This document shows, in pieces, positions 50,670 through 59,059 of a DNA stretch of 64,000 nt (positions are counted from its first letter, which is position 1; the number at the start of each line of letters is the position of its first letter). Origin of the DNA: Clostridium luticellarii (GTDB lineage Bacteria > Bacillota > Clostridia > Clostridiales > Clostridiaceae). The notes beneath the pieces are model-generated. The model did not search any database, was not told where the DNA came from, and saw only the letters and a program-made list of their open reading frames with translations. The translations under genes and the position numbers were made by a program. Where the stretch lies: contig NZ_PVXP01000013.1 of assembly GCF_002995845.1 (NCBI RefSeq), positions 1-64,000 on the forward strand, given 5' to 3'.

Positions 50670-51614
50670 TCAAACCTTATAGTGAATATCCGGAAATTCC
50701 ATGCCAATCTGTTCTTTCCTGCTTCCACAATTATCTTCCCCCGGATATTCCTCTTTTATGACCCTTGCAGGAAGCTTTATGGTGAATTCGCTGCCCTCAT
50801 TCAAAGTGCTCTCAACACTGATTTTACCACCGTGAAGCTCCACAAATGATTTTACAAGATAAAGACCTATACCGCTGCCCCTGCTGTCATTCATATAGTT
50901 TCCGCCCACCTGACCAAATCTTTTAAATATAATCTGAAGTTTGTCCTCAGGTATCCCTATACCTGTATCTTTTACTTTAATATATACATTGTCTCCTTCA
51001 TCTTGAACTGCTACATATATTTTACCTTTTTCCGGTGTGAATTTTACTGCATTTGAGAGCAGATTTAAAACTATTCTCTCTATTTTATCCGAATCAACAG
51101 CCAATATTTTTTCTTCTACATTAGTATCAAAGGTAAGTGTTATTCCCTTGCTCTCTACATAGGGTGCCAGCGAAGATGTAATATCTTCAATTACATCTAC
51201 AATATTTCTATTGTGAAGATTTAATTTTATAAAACCTGAATCCAGTTTGCTTACATCAAGTAGGTTGTTTATGAGTCTCATCAGTCTGTAACAATTCTGC
51301 TTCATTATTTCCAAATATTGATTCCGCTTATTTATATATTTTTCATCTGTATAATCCTTATATAATTCCAATACTTGTATAGCAGAAAAAATAACATTCA
51401 GAGGTGTTTTAAGTTCATGAGAAATATTAGATATGAATTCCGCAATTTTCTTATTAAACTCCTGGCTTTCATTTAAAAGTTCAGTATTCTTCTCCACATC
51501 ACTTTTAAGTTTTTGAACTTGTTTTTCCAGAGTCATGTCACAAAGAACATTCAGTACAGAAGATTTCTTCAGTTTACCACATTCATTTTTGCTCTGTTCA
51601 CCAAAACTATCCAT
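50670..51614 (-). CDS. Sensor histidine kinase core without a sensor domain
   Basis: A 314-residue cytoplasmic kinase. HisKA is at about 55-130 with phospho-acceptor His66 (ISNISHELKTPLNV). The HATPase is at about 170-285 with N box ERIVLNLLSNAVKFTPE, G1 VKDTGIGIPEDKL and G2 GSGIGLYLVKSF. It has no membrane segment and begins where the larger kinase at 59060 finishes its PAS domain (VLCDMTLEKQVQKL here, LLFDLTPEKQMETL there). Both end with a related EFPDIHY/EFSDIYS tail. It may be a truncated copy or a cytoplasmic relay. No response regulator is adjacent. Confidence 0.9.
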   Translation of the reverse strand: MDSFGEQSKNECGKLKKSSVLNVLCDMTLEKQVQKLKSDVEKNTELLNESQEFNKKIAEFISNISHELKTPLNVIFSAIQVLELYKDYTDEKYINKRNQYLEIMKQNCYRLMRLINNLLDVSKLDSGFIKLNLHNRNIVDVIEDITSSLAPYVESKGITLTFDTNVEEKILAVDSDKIERIVLNLLSNAVKFTPEKGKIYVAVQDEGDNVYIKVKDTGIGIPEDKLQIIFKRFGQVGGNYMNDSRGSGIGLYLVKSFVELHGGKISVESTLNEGSEFTIKLPARVIKEEYPGEDNCGSRKEQIGMEFPDIHYKV

Positions 51615-52024
51615 ATTTTCACACCCATTTCCATATCATTAATAATTATATTTTTATTACGCAAATTACTCTACATGTAAATTATATTGATAATCATTGT
51701 TTATATGAACTGTTTTAAAAAATAAATCTTATAATTTAAATCATAAATTGTTGAAGGCAGAGAATTGACCCATGAAAAGGTTTTGAAGTTATAATTAGCA
51801 CAATTTACCTCTTAATGTATGATTCAAGGTAATTATATCACCTCTTCTTACAAAAATAAACCTTATAATAAGGATATCTTTGTAATTTTTATTTTTTATG
51901 TATAAAATTTACATTATACGACGGAATAAAATCAGTTCACAGTTTACAATGGACAGTTATGGTAGGTCTTCGTCCGGAGCCGAAAACCTACATTAATAGA
52001 AAGCTCTTCACATAAACTTAAAAA
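51615..52024. other. 410-bp gap: AT-rich kinase leader plus a short-repeat element
   Basis: From 51931 to 51996 lies CAGTTCACAGTTTACAATGG followed by a hairpin TAGGTCTTCG ... CGAAAACCTA, a diverged member of the dispersed family, close to the MATE gene stop. The remaining AT-rich sequence should hold the kinase promoter, but no convincing -35/-10 pair was found. Confidence 0.5.
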
Positions 52025-53377
52025 TCACTTAATGAGTACAAGACTTTTCCATTTTCCTCTTTTAAACCTGATGTAATACAATATACCTCTTACAAGCCAG
52101 TCTATATACATTCCAAGCCATACTCCTATAAGTCCCATCTTTAAAGGTATACCAAGTATATATCCCATGGTTATTCTGAATATCCACATGCCTATGATGG
52201 AGGTAACCAGAGTATATTTGGCATCTCCTGCACCCTTTAAACCAGCAGGCAGTACAAAGGAAATAGACCAGAGTGGAATAAAAAGTGCATTCAGCTTCAA
52301 TAATTCCACACACAGCTGTATTATAGCAGAATCTTTGGTATAGAGAGAAGTTAAAAAACCTGCCGCAGGTACAGAAGCAAGTGCCAGCACAAAAATGCAA
52401 ATTGTGGACATTTTATTTAGATAAGACAAGCAGCTTTCTGCTCCATTGCCGTCGCCTCTTCCCATATACTGTCCTACCAATGCAGTAGCTGCAATACTCA
52501 AGGCCATTCCAGGTATATTGAGCATAATTGTTATGGAATTTGTAATCGTATTGGCTGCTATGGATGCAGTTCCCATATTCACAATAAATATCTGGGTTAT
52601 GAGCTTCCCCCCATTGAATAAGAAGGATTCTAAACTGGCTGGAATTCCCACTTGAAATACAGGCTTCAGCAATTCACTTTCAAATTTGAATTCAGTTATT
52701 CTGGACAATTTTATAATGGTTGTACCTCTTAAAAGTACAATTGACACCAAAACTGCTCCCAGTACTCTGGCCACAGAGATTCCAACGGCAGCTCCTTCTA
52801 CTCCCAGACTTGGAATATTAAAATTTTTCACATGCAGACCATATATCAGGCAGTATCCCAAAATTAAATTTATGACATTCATAAACATGGTAATTTTCAT
52901 GGGTGTCTTGGTATCCCCTGCTCCCCTCAGCGCTCCATTGGCAGCAAGCTCCAGCGCAATAGCAGGATAAGCTATCAGAGTTATCTTAAAGTACACATGG
53001 GCATAGTTCACAACTTGTACATCTGCAGAACCATACAAAAAAATTATAATCTGTTTTATGAATATCCACATGACTATGGTAATTCCAATGGATATAAGCA
53101 CTGCAGAATAGATTGACTGCTTCACCGCCTCATTGGCCTTCCTTATATTTTTCTTTCCTGCATATTGTGCCACTACCACGGTACCGCCCACTGCAAGTGC
53201 GGAAAAGAAAGCAATGAATATGTTGTTTATCGAATCCACCATGCCTATGGCAGAAACCGCTTCTTTATTTATATGTCCTGCCATCATGGTATTTACCATT
53301 CCCAGTGACATGACAAACAACTGCTCTGTTAAAATAGGTAATGCTAATTTAAATACATCTTTTCTTATGAATGTCAC
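52025..53377 (-). CDS. MATE family multidrug/metabolite exporter
   Basis: A 450-residue membrane protein with 12 predicted helices in two related halves (PF01554 twice). Family features are LPILTEQLFVMSLGMVNTMM at the N-terminus, GALRGAGDTKTPMKI, and its equivalent in the second half, LPAGLKGAGDAKYTLV. MATE proteins export cationic drugs or metabolites using Na+ or H+. Start is GTG 53377 behind GGGAG. The substrate is unknown. It is upstream of, and on the same strand as, the orphan kinase. Confidence 0.92.
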   Translation of the reverse strand: MTFIRKDVFKLALPILTEQLFVMSLGMVNTMMAGHINKEAVSAIGMVDSINNIFIAFFSALAVGGTVVVAQYAGKKNIRKANEAVKQSIYSAVLISIGITIVMWIFIKQIIIFLYGSADVQVVNYAHVYFKITLIAYPAIALELAANGALRGAGDTKTPMKITMFMNVINLILGYCLIYGLHVKNFNIPSLGVEGAAVGISVARVLGAVLVSIVLLRGTTIIKLSRITEFKFESELLKPVFQVGIPASLESFLFNGGKLITQIFIVNMGTASIAANTITNSITIMLNIPGMALSIAATALVGQYMGRGDGNGAESCLSYLNKMSTICIFVLALASVPAAGFLTSLYTKDSAIIQLCVELLKLNALFIPLWSISFVLPAGLKGAGDAKYTLVTSIIGMWIFRITMGYILGIPLKMGLIGVWLGMYIDWLVRGILYYIRFKRGKWKSLVLIK

Positions 53378-53556
53378 TTTTATTTTTCTCCCACAATTAT
53401 AATTATATAAATGAAATTATACATCAACAGTATATATTTCTCCAGAGTAAAAAAAAGGATTTTTATCTTTTATGTAGAATTCATTTATGTCGTGTAGGTA
53501 TGTATAATTTTTACTTAAATATTTAAATAATGTATTTATAGGAGAGGAACTCATAT

Positions 53557-54003
53557 ATGTTAAAACTTAACTGGATAGAGATTTTTTTAAGGTGTATTCC
53601 TGAAATGATGATTGTAATATGGGGTATATATATAATTGCAGGCAAATCCTTCAACAAATTAAATTACATAATTTTAAGCATTGCCATGGGTCTATACGGT
53701 TTCTTAGTAAGAGAACTGCCCATATATTTCGGCGTCCATACAATGATTATAACAATTTCACTCATAAGCATCCTTATAATTGAAGGAATTCCACTGTTTA
53801 CAGCCATATGCAGCACCTTATCCATGCTTTTACTGCTCATAATAAGTGAATCTTTAAACAAGCTGCTGCTTTACCCCTTCAATATAGGACCGATTTGTCA
53901 TATGCCTCCCCTCAAGAAATTCATGTTCACCTTTCCCTCCTTGATTCTGATGGTGTTATTCATACTGATTTTAAAACATTTTATAAAAAATAAATCCAGA
54001 TGA
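53557..54003 (+). CDS. Small membrane protein, paralogue of the agr-locus protein at 57710
   Basis: A 148-residue protein with about 4-5 hydrophobic helices (LNWIEIFLRCIPEMMIVIWG, LPIYFGVHTMIITISLI and a C-terminal LILMVLFILILKHFI). Family not recognised. It is clearly homologous to the protein at 57710-58168, with the identical block LPIYFGVHTM and the opening NWIE-FLR-IPEM. The sequences upstream of both genes also look alike (AAGGATTTT...ATGTAGAAT). RBS GGAGAGGAAC, ATG 53557. No agrB or agrD follows this copy; the next gene is the CWB2 phosphoesterase. Confidence 0.7.
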   Translation: MLKLNWIEIFLRCIPEMMIVIWGIYIIAGKSFNKLNYIILSIAMGLYGFLVRELPIYFGVHTMIITISLISILIIEGIPLFTAICSTLSMLLLLIISESLNKLLLYPFNIGPICHMPPLKKFMFTFPSLILMVLFILILKHFIKNKSR

Positions 54004-54126
54004 CAGCTGTTATTATTTTACATAAACTTTACATGAGCTTTACATATAAAGCAGATTAGCACTGCTACACTTATAATATATCAATTGACAAATTGTCATT
54101 GACAATTATCTTAAGGAGGTAGTATT

Positions 54127-57100
54127 GTGAAACGATTTACAAAGAAAGTAGCAGTGTTTCTGCTATCATTTCTAGTCGTGCTTTCAGGGATGGTAACACC
54201 TTCTCCTGTCAGTGCGGAAGCTGCCACAGAGCAAAGTGAAAACCAGACTTTCATTGAAAAAGGCGCCAGCTGGAAATACCTGGATGATGGTTCTGATCAA
54301 GGTACAGCATGGAAAGAGGAAAATTTTGATGATTCAATCTGGAAATCTGGAGCTGCTCCATTGGGCTTCAAATATGATGTAAAGACTACCGTAAGCTATG
54401 GACCCGACAAAGATAACAAGTATATCACAACTTATTTCAGAAGTAATTTTGAAGTTAAAGATACCGCCCTGGTAAAAACTTTAAAAGCTTCAGTGTTTCT
54501 AGATGATGCCGCAGTTTTCTATATCAACGGAAAAGAAATACATCGTGAAAATATGCCTGAAGGAAATGTAGATTACAAAACCCTTTCAAAAGATAGTCTT
54601 GGAACGGTAAAAAACGATGTTGAATTTGATGTAGATCCAACTGTATTAAAGCAAGGTACAAACACTATAGCAGTGGAGGTTCATCAAAGAAGCGCAGACA
54701 GCTCAGATCTAGTATTTGACATGAACCTTATATCCAACAAAAAAGATGAGCCGTCTCCCTCACAGCCGGAACCTACGAATGATGCCATAAAGGATATAAC
54801 CTTTGCTCCGGGCAAGGATGCATCCCAGGTAAATTTCACATGGTATTCCAAAAGTGATTCTGAACCACAGGTGCAGATTGCACCGAAATCCGATGTCAAA
54901 GGCAGTGATTTTCCTGCTGAAAAGTCCCAGACTTTCAAGGGTGAAAAATCCAGCGGCAACAACGGCTATTATTCTGACAAGGCCACAGTAACAGGTCTTA
55001 AACAGGCTACAGAATATGTTTACCGTGTGGGAGATGGAACCAATTGGAGTTCTATGAACACCTACACCACACAGGACATCTCCAAAGGATTCAATTTTCT
55101 GTTTGCAGGCGACCCACAGATTGGCGCCGGCGGTGACATAGACAAGGATACGACCGGATGGGTGGATACAGTCAACAAGGCAGCAGAGAAATTTTCAGAC
55201 AGCAGTTTCCTGCTTTCCATAGGAGATCAGGTCAACAACGGAAAGGAAATCACAGGACAGAGCAATGAACTGGAATATGACGGCTTCTTCAAGCCGGAGC
55301 AGCTGAAAAATATCCCCGTTGCAGCAATTGCAGGAAACCATGAGGGATATGGAACAGGACACAGTACACATTTCAATTACCCCAACATGTCCGATAAATA
55401 TGGTATTTTTACAGACAACGGTCATGAACAGGATCATAGTAACGGGACAACCGGCAATGACTACTATTTTGTATACGGGAATACTCTCTTCATGATGCTG
55501 AACAGCAACGATATAAACGCTGAAGACCACAAAGCATTCATGGAAGAAGCTATAGATGCAAATCCAAACGTAAAGTGGAAAGTAGTCAGCATGCACCATT
55601 CAATCTACAGCTCTGCAAATCACGAAACAGATGCAGATATAGCCGAGAGAAGAAATACTCACCCTGAAGTATTTGAAAAGCTGGGAATAGATGTGGTCTT
55701 GGATGGACATGATCACTGCTACACCAGAACCTACCAGATGCTGGGCGGCAAGGCAGTAAGTGCTGCAGGAGACACCAAGATTACAAATCCAAAGGGAGTT
55801 TTATACGTAACTGCAAATTCCGCCAGCGGAAGTAAATACTATGAACTACAGGAGCCTGACCAAAACAACTACTATGAAGCTAAAAAAGAGCAACTGAAGG
55901 TGCCTACTTTTTCAGATGTGAGCATAACAGATGACAGTTTCACAATCAACACCTACAGAACGGATACCATGGAAGCCACAGACAGCTATACCATAAGTAA
56001 ACCATCTTCTTCAGGCGGATCAAGCGGTGGTTCAGGCGGAAGCTCTTCAGGATCATCCGTAAATGTGAAAAACTCAAATGCCGATTCTGTAGTAAATTCC
56101 ATAAAAAAAGCCAAAAACAATGCTTCAATAAATATAGACGTAAATGACAACAAGAAAATATCAAAAGATATATTTGAAGCTGCAAAGGGTACAGATAAAA
56201 AATTGGTATTTAAAGCAGATAATATAGAATGGACCTTTAATGGAAATGATATATCAACTTCTAAAGATGTTGATATGACAGCAGATATTGCAGCAATTAA
56301 AGATTCTGCATCACCTAACAAACAGTCAATAGAAAACAAGGTACAGGATACAGATGTTTATGTAGCTTCTTTCTTCAACAATGGTGAACTTCCAGGAAAA
56401 TCAACAGTGAAAATCAAGCTTGACGGCAATTGGCTCAAGGACAAAGATAAGAACACTTTGAATGTATATTATTATAATGAAAGCAGCAAAGCATTGAACA
56501 GCATAGAAAGCGGATTGAAGGCTGATTCCGACAACTGCATAGAATTTGATATAAGCCACACAAGTGATTATATAATATCGGATAAAAAATTGATTTCACA
56601 GGAACAGGTAAGGTTGGGAGGCTCCGACAGATATGAGACCTCTGCAAAGATATCCCAGAATAAATGGACCAATGCAGATGCTGCGGTGCTGGTTTCAGGT
56701 GAAGCTTTTGCAGATGCTCTAAGCTCCGTTCCTTTTGCAAAACAATTGAATGCACCTGTACTATTGACTTCCAGCAATTCACTGAATAAAAACACAGCAT
56801 CAGAGCTTTCAAGATTAAAGGTGAAAAAAGTTTATATAATCGGCGGCACCGGTGTAATATCGGACCTGGTGGAAAATTCTATAAAGGACATGAACATAAG
56901 TACCGAAAGAATAGCTGGAGCTGACAGATATTCCACTTCTCTGGCCGTGGCTAAAAAACTTGGAACTCCTGCTCAGATATTCCTGTGTTCGGGCGCCAAC
57001 TTCCCTGATGGACTTTCAGTATCCTCCTATGCAGCACTTTCATCGAGTCCAGTAATTTTAACAAACGGAAATGAAATGGAAAGCAATACTGCAAAATTCA

Positions 57101-57477
57101 TAGGTGACAGCAATGCCAGGGTGTATGTAATAGGTGGAAATGGCGTTGTAAAGGACAGCCTGCTCCAAGGCATCTCCAATGCTGAGAGAATATCCGGCAC
57201 AGACAGGTATTCCACAAATCTTGCCGTGCTGGCCAAATTCAGCGATAAGTTTGATCTTTCCAATGTCTATCTGGCATCGGGCAAAGATTTCGCAGACGCA
57301 CTCTGCGGCTCGGCAGCAGCTGGACAAGAAAAAGCACCTATCATACTTCTGGACAGTATTTTATCGGATAATGTAAAAAATTATATTAAAGATAAAAAGT
57401 TAAATGTCAATGAGGTTAACATTTTAGGCGGCGAGGGTGTAATTTCTCAGAGCATAGTGGATCAGCTACTGCAGTAG
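54127..57477 (+). CDS. CWB2-anchored surface metallophosphoesterase
   Basis: A 1116-residue exported protein in five parts. (1) A signal peptide (SFLVVLSGMVTPSPVSAEA). (2) A galactose-binding-like sandwich at about 40-205 (WKEENFDDSIWKSGAAPLGF). (3) A purple-acid-phosphatase-type Fn3 domain and a calcineurin-like phosphoesterase at about 215-620, with FAGDPQIGAGG, SIGDQVNNG, IAGNHEGYG, MHHSIYSS and LDGHDHCYTRTY (all metal sites kept; Gln replaces His in the first motif). (4) A Ser/Gly linker and unknown domain. (5) Three C-terminal CWB2 repeats (RLGGSDRYETSAKISQ). It would act on extracellular phosphoesters. Start GTG 54127 behind AAGGAGG; own terminator. Confidence 0.92.
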   Translation: MKRFTKKVAVFLLSFLVVLSGMVTPSPVSAEAATEQSENQTFIEKGASWKYLDDGSDQGTAWKEENFDDSIWKSGAAPLGFKYDVKTTVSYGPDKDNKYITTYFRSNFEVKDTALVKTLKASVFLDDAAVFYINGKEIHRENMPEGNVDYKTLSKDSLGTVKNDVEFDVDPTVLKQGTNTIAVEVHQRSADSSDLVFDMNLISNKKDEPSPSQPEPTNDAIKDITFAPGKDASQVNFTWYSKSDSEPQVQIAPKSDVKGSDFPAEKSQTFKGEKSSGNNGYYSDKATVTGLKQATEYVYRVGDGTNWSSMNTYTTQDISKGFNFLFAGDPQIGAGGDIDKDTTGWVDTVNKAAEKFSDSSFLLSIGDQVNNGKEITGQSNELEYDGFFKPEQLKNIPVAAIAGNHEGYGTGHSTHFNYPNMSDKYGIFTDNGHEQDHSNGTTGNDYYFVYGNTLFMMLNSNDINAEDHKAFMEEAIDANPNVKWKVVSMHHSIYSSANHETDADIAERRNTHPEVFEKLGIDVVLDGHDHCYTRTYQMLGGKAVSAAGDTKITNPKGVLYVTANSASGSKYYELQEPDQNNYYEAKKEQLKVPTFSDVSITDDSFTINTYRTDTMEATDSYTISKPSSSGGSSGGSGGSSSGSSVNVKNSNADSVVNSIKKAKNNASINIDVNDNKKISKDIFEAAKGTDKKLVFKADNIEWTFNGNDISTSKDVDMTADIAAIKDSASPNKQSIENKVQDTDVYVASFFNNGELPGKSTVKIKLDGNWLKDKDKNTLNVYYYNESSKALNSIESGLKADSDNCIEFDISHTSDYIISDKKLISQEQVRLGGSDRYETSAKISQNKWTNADAAVLVSGEAFADALSSVPFAKQLNAPVLLTSSNSLNKNTASELSRLKVKKVYIIGGTGVISDLVENSIKDMNISTERIAGADRYSTSLAVAKKLGTPAQIFLCSGANFPDGLSVSSYAALSSSPVILTNGNEMESNTAKFIGDSNARVYVIGGNGVVKDSLLQGISNAERISGTDRYSTNLAVLAKFSDKFDLSNVYLASGKDFADALCGSAAAGQEKAPIILLDSILSDNVKNYIKDKKLNVNEVNILGGEGVISQSIVDQLLQ

Positions 57478-57505
57478 AGGCAATATTACAAAATTAAATG
57501 TTGAG

Positions 57506-57542
57506 AAAGCTGATGTACAACTTGATTGCACATCAGCTTTTT
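57506..57542 (+). terminator. Terminator of the phosphoesterase gene
   Basis: AAAGCTGATGT pairs with ACATCAGCTTT over a 13-nt loop, followed by TTTT, 28 bp past the stop. Confidence 0.88.
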
Positions 57543-57667
57543 CGATAATATATATTACAAAATTTCAAAAAAATATTATAAGAATTTGCCTTTGAAAGAA
57601 GGATTTTCGTTTCCAATGTAGAATATTATAATCAATAAGTGAAATATATTGATAAAATGTATATATT

Positions 57668-57674
57668 TGTCGAA
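57668..57674 (+). promoter_or_regulatory. Possible Spo0A box upstream of the agr operon
   Basis: TGTCGAA, the consensus Spo0A box, 35 bp before the first agr-locus gene. A single 7-mer is weak evidence in AT-rich DNA. Confidence 0.3.
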
Positions 57675-57709
57675 TTAGCTGTACATAAATAGCACAAGGA
57701 GATTTAACC

Positions 57710-58168
57710 ATGCTTGGGATCAATTGGATAGAACTTTTTTTGAGAGGTATCCCCGAAATGTTTTTAGTAATTTGGGGAATACATATTATAGCTAGAAAAA
57801 ATATCAATTTAAAAAGTTATATAATTTCAGTCGCAGTAATGAGCTTATTATCTTCTTTAGTAAAAATGCTTCCTATTTATTTTGGTGTTCATACTATGCT
57901 TATAATTATTTTAACTATATGCATTATGGCAAGTATTGGGATATCAATAATTACTTCTATATATGCGACATTGTTTATATTTTTAATTCTTTCCGTAAGT
58001 GAATTTTTAAACATGGCATTATTGGATCTACTTAAAATAAATATTAATTTCACAGATTCTATTAAAAAATCCTTACTGGGAATACCCTCACTGCTAATTT
58101 CGTTTTTACTAATACTGCTGTTACAACATTTACTGAAAAAGAGAGGATCTAAAAATGTATCTAACTGA
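57710..58168 (+). CDS. Small membrane protein at the head of the agrBD operon
   Basis: A 152-residue protein with about 4-5 transmembrane helices (GINWIELFLRGIPEMFLVIW, LPIYFGVHTMLIIILTIC, GIPSLLISFLLILLLQHLL) and a basic C-terminus. Family not recognised; paralogue of 53557-54003. It overlaps agrB by 14 bases, so the two are translationally coupled. That points to a role in peptide processing, export or sensing. RBS AAGGAG, ATG 57710. Confidence 0.75.
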   Translation: MLGINWIELFLRGIPEMFLVIWGIHIIARKNINLKSYIISVAVMSLLSSLVKMLPIYFGVHTMLIIILTICIMASIGISIITSIYATLFIFLILSVSEFLNMALLDLLKININFTDSIKKSLLGIPSLLISFLLILLLQHLLKKRGSKNVSN

Positions 58169-58811
58169 AAAGCTGGCATCATCCCTGGGAAAAAGAGCCT
58201 CTTCCATTTTAAATGTAAACAGTGAAAAAGAACAAATCATTGTATATGGTGCAATAAATTTACTGCAGACCATATTTTCCATATTGTGGATTGTAATCGC
58301 AGGTGCAGTTTTGGGAGTGCTGTATGAAGCTCTTGTATTTTCCACATCAGGGAGCATACTCAGAAAATATTCCGGCGGTGTACATGCTTCTTCACCCAGC
58401 CGCTGTATTATATTCGGCACTATTGTCTCTACTGTAATAGGACTTTTGGTAGATAAATTTCTATACGGACTTTCACTTTTGTCTGTCATAACTTTAAGTG
58501 TATTTTGCATGGTAATATCTTTTATAACAGTGTTTATAAAAGCTCCAGTGGACAGTCCTCAGAAGCCCATTACAAAAACTGCCATGAAGAAAATGTTCAA
58601 GAGGAATTCCATTATCACGCTAGTGGTATTTTCCATAATTATAGTGATATTGTATTTATTTTACAATACAAGCAGTAAATTATACTACTTAGAGGTAGCA
58701 GAGTGTATTGTTCTAGGCTGCCTATGGCAGTCCATGACCCTGACAAAGATGGGGACTGCAGCTTTTAAGAAAGCTGACTCAATTTTAAAAAATATAATGG
58801 AAAGGGGATAA
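58155..58811 (+). CDS. agrB: AgrB-type peptide-processing membrane protease
   Basis: A 218-residue integral membrane cysteine protease that removes the C-terminal tail of AgrD and forms the thiolactone signal. The catalytic pair is in KYSGGVHASSPSRCIIFG: His and Cys seven residues apart, as in S. aureus AgrB His77/Cys84. Hydrophobic helices follow (GLSLLSVITLSVFCMVISFI and others). It overlaps the upstream membrane-protein gene by 14 bases and ends 5 bases before agrD. Confidence 0.93.
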   Translation: MYLTEKLASSLGKRASSILNVNSEKEQIIVYGAINLLQTIFSILWIVIAGAVLGVLYEALVFSTSGSILRKYSGGVHASSPSRCIIFGTIVSTVIGLLVDKFLYGLSLLSVITLSVFCMVISFITVFIKAPVDSPQKPITKTAMKKMFKRNSIITLVVFSIIIVILYLFYNTSSKLYYLEVAECIVLGCLWQSMTLTKMGTAAFKKADSILKNIMERG

Positions 58812-58816
58812 TTCAA

Positions 58817-58951
58817 TTGAAAGGTAAAATAGCAAAGGCATTCATAACTTTATCTGCGCTCGTATGCACTTTGATGGCATTTGCAGTTTCAGCTTCTGCA
58901 TGCACTTGGTGGTCATATCAGCCGGAAGAACCTGAATGTCTGAGAAAGTAG
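58817..58951 (+). CDS. agrD: AgrD-type autoinducing peptide precursor
   Basis: A 44-residue precursor starting at TTG 58817 behind GGAAAGGGG. The N-terminal amphipathic/hydrophobic leader (KGKIAKAFITLSALVCTLMA) is followed by ASACTWWSYQPEEPECLRK. The conserved features are the cysteine at about residue 29, the small aromatic segment after it, and an acidic Pro-Glu-rich tail. The mature signal probably starts at or near the Cys and contains CTWWS or CTWWSY as a thiolactone ring; the tail would be cleaved by AgrB. It is the last gene of the operon and is followed by a terminator. Confidence 0.88.
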   Translation: MKGKIAKAFITLSALVCTLMAFAVSASACTWWSYQPEEPECLRK

Positions 58952-58973
58952 ACAAAACTCAAATGGTCTTACA

Positions 58974-59020
58974 GTAAAAATTACTGATTTATTTCATAAA
59001 ATTAGTAATTTTTACTTTTT
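58974..59020 (+). terminator. Terminator of the agr operon
   Basis: GTAAAAATTACT pairs with AGTAATTTTTAC over an 18-nt loop and is followed by five T. It separates agrD from the kinase gene. Confidence 0.85.
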
Positions 59021-59059
59021 AATTTGAACTTTCATATGTACTCTGGGAGGAATTCATAT

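Noticed and set aside
57668-57674. Spo0A control of the agr operon as a firm claim
   Set aside because: Only one 7-bp match, expected often in 64 kb; kept as a low-confidence feature only.
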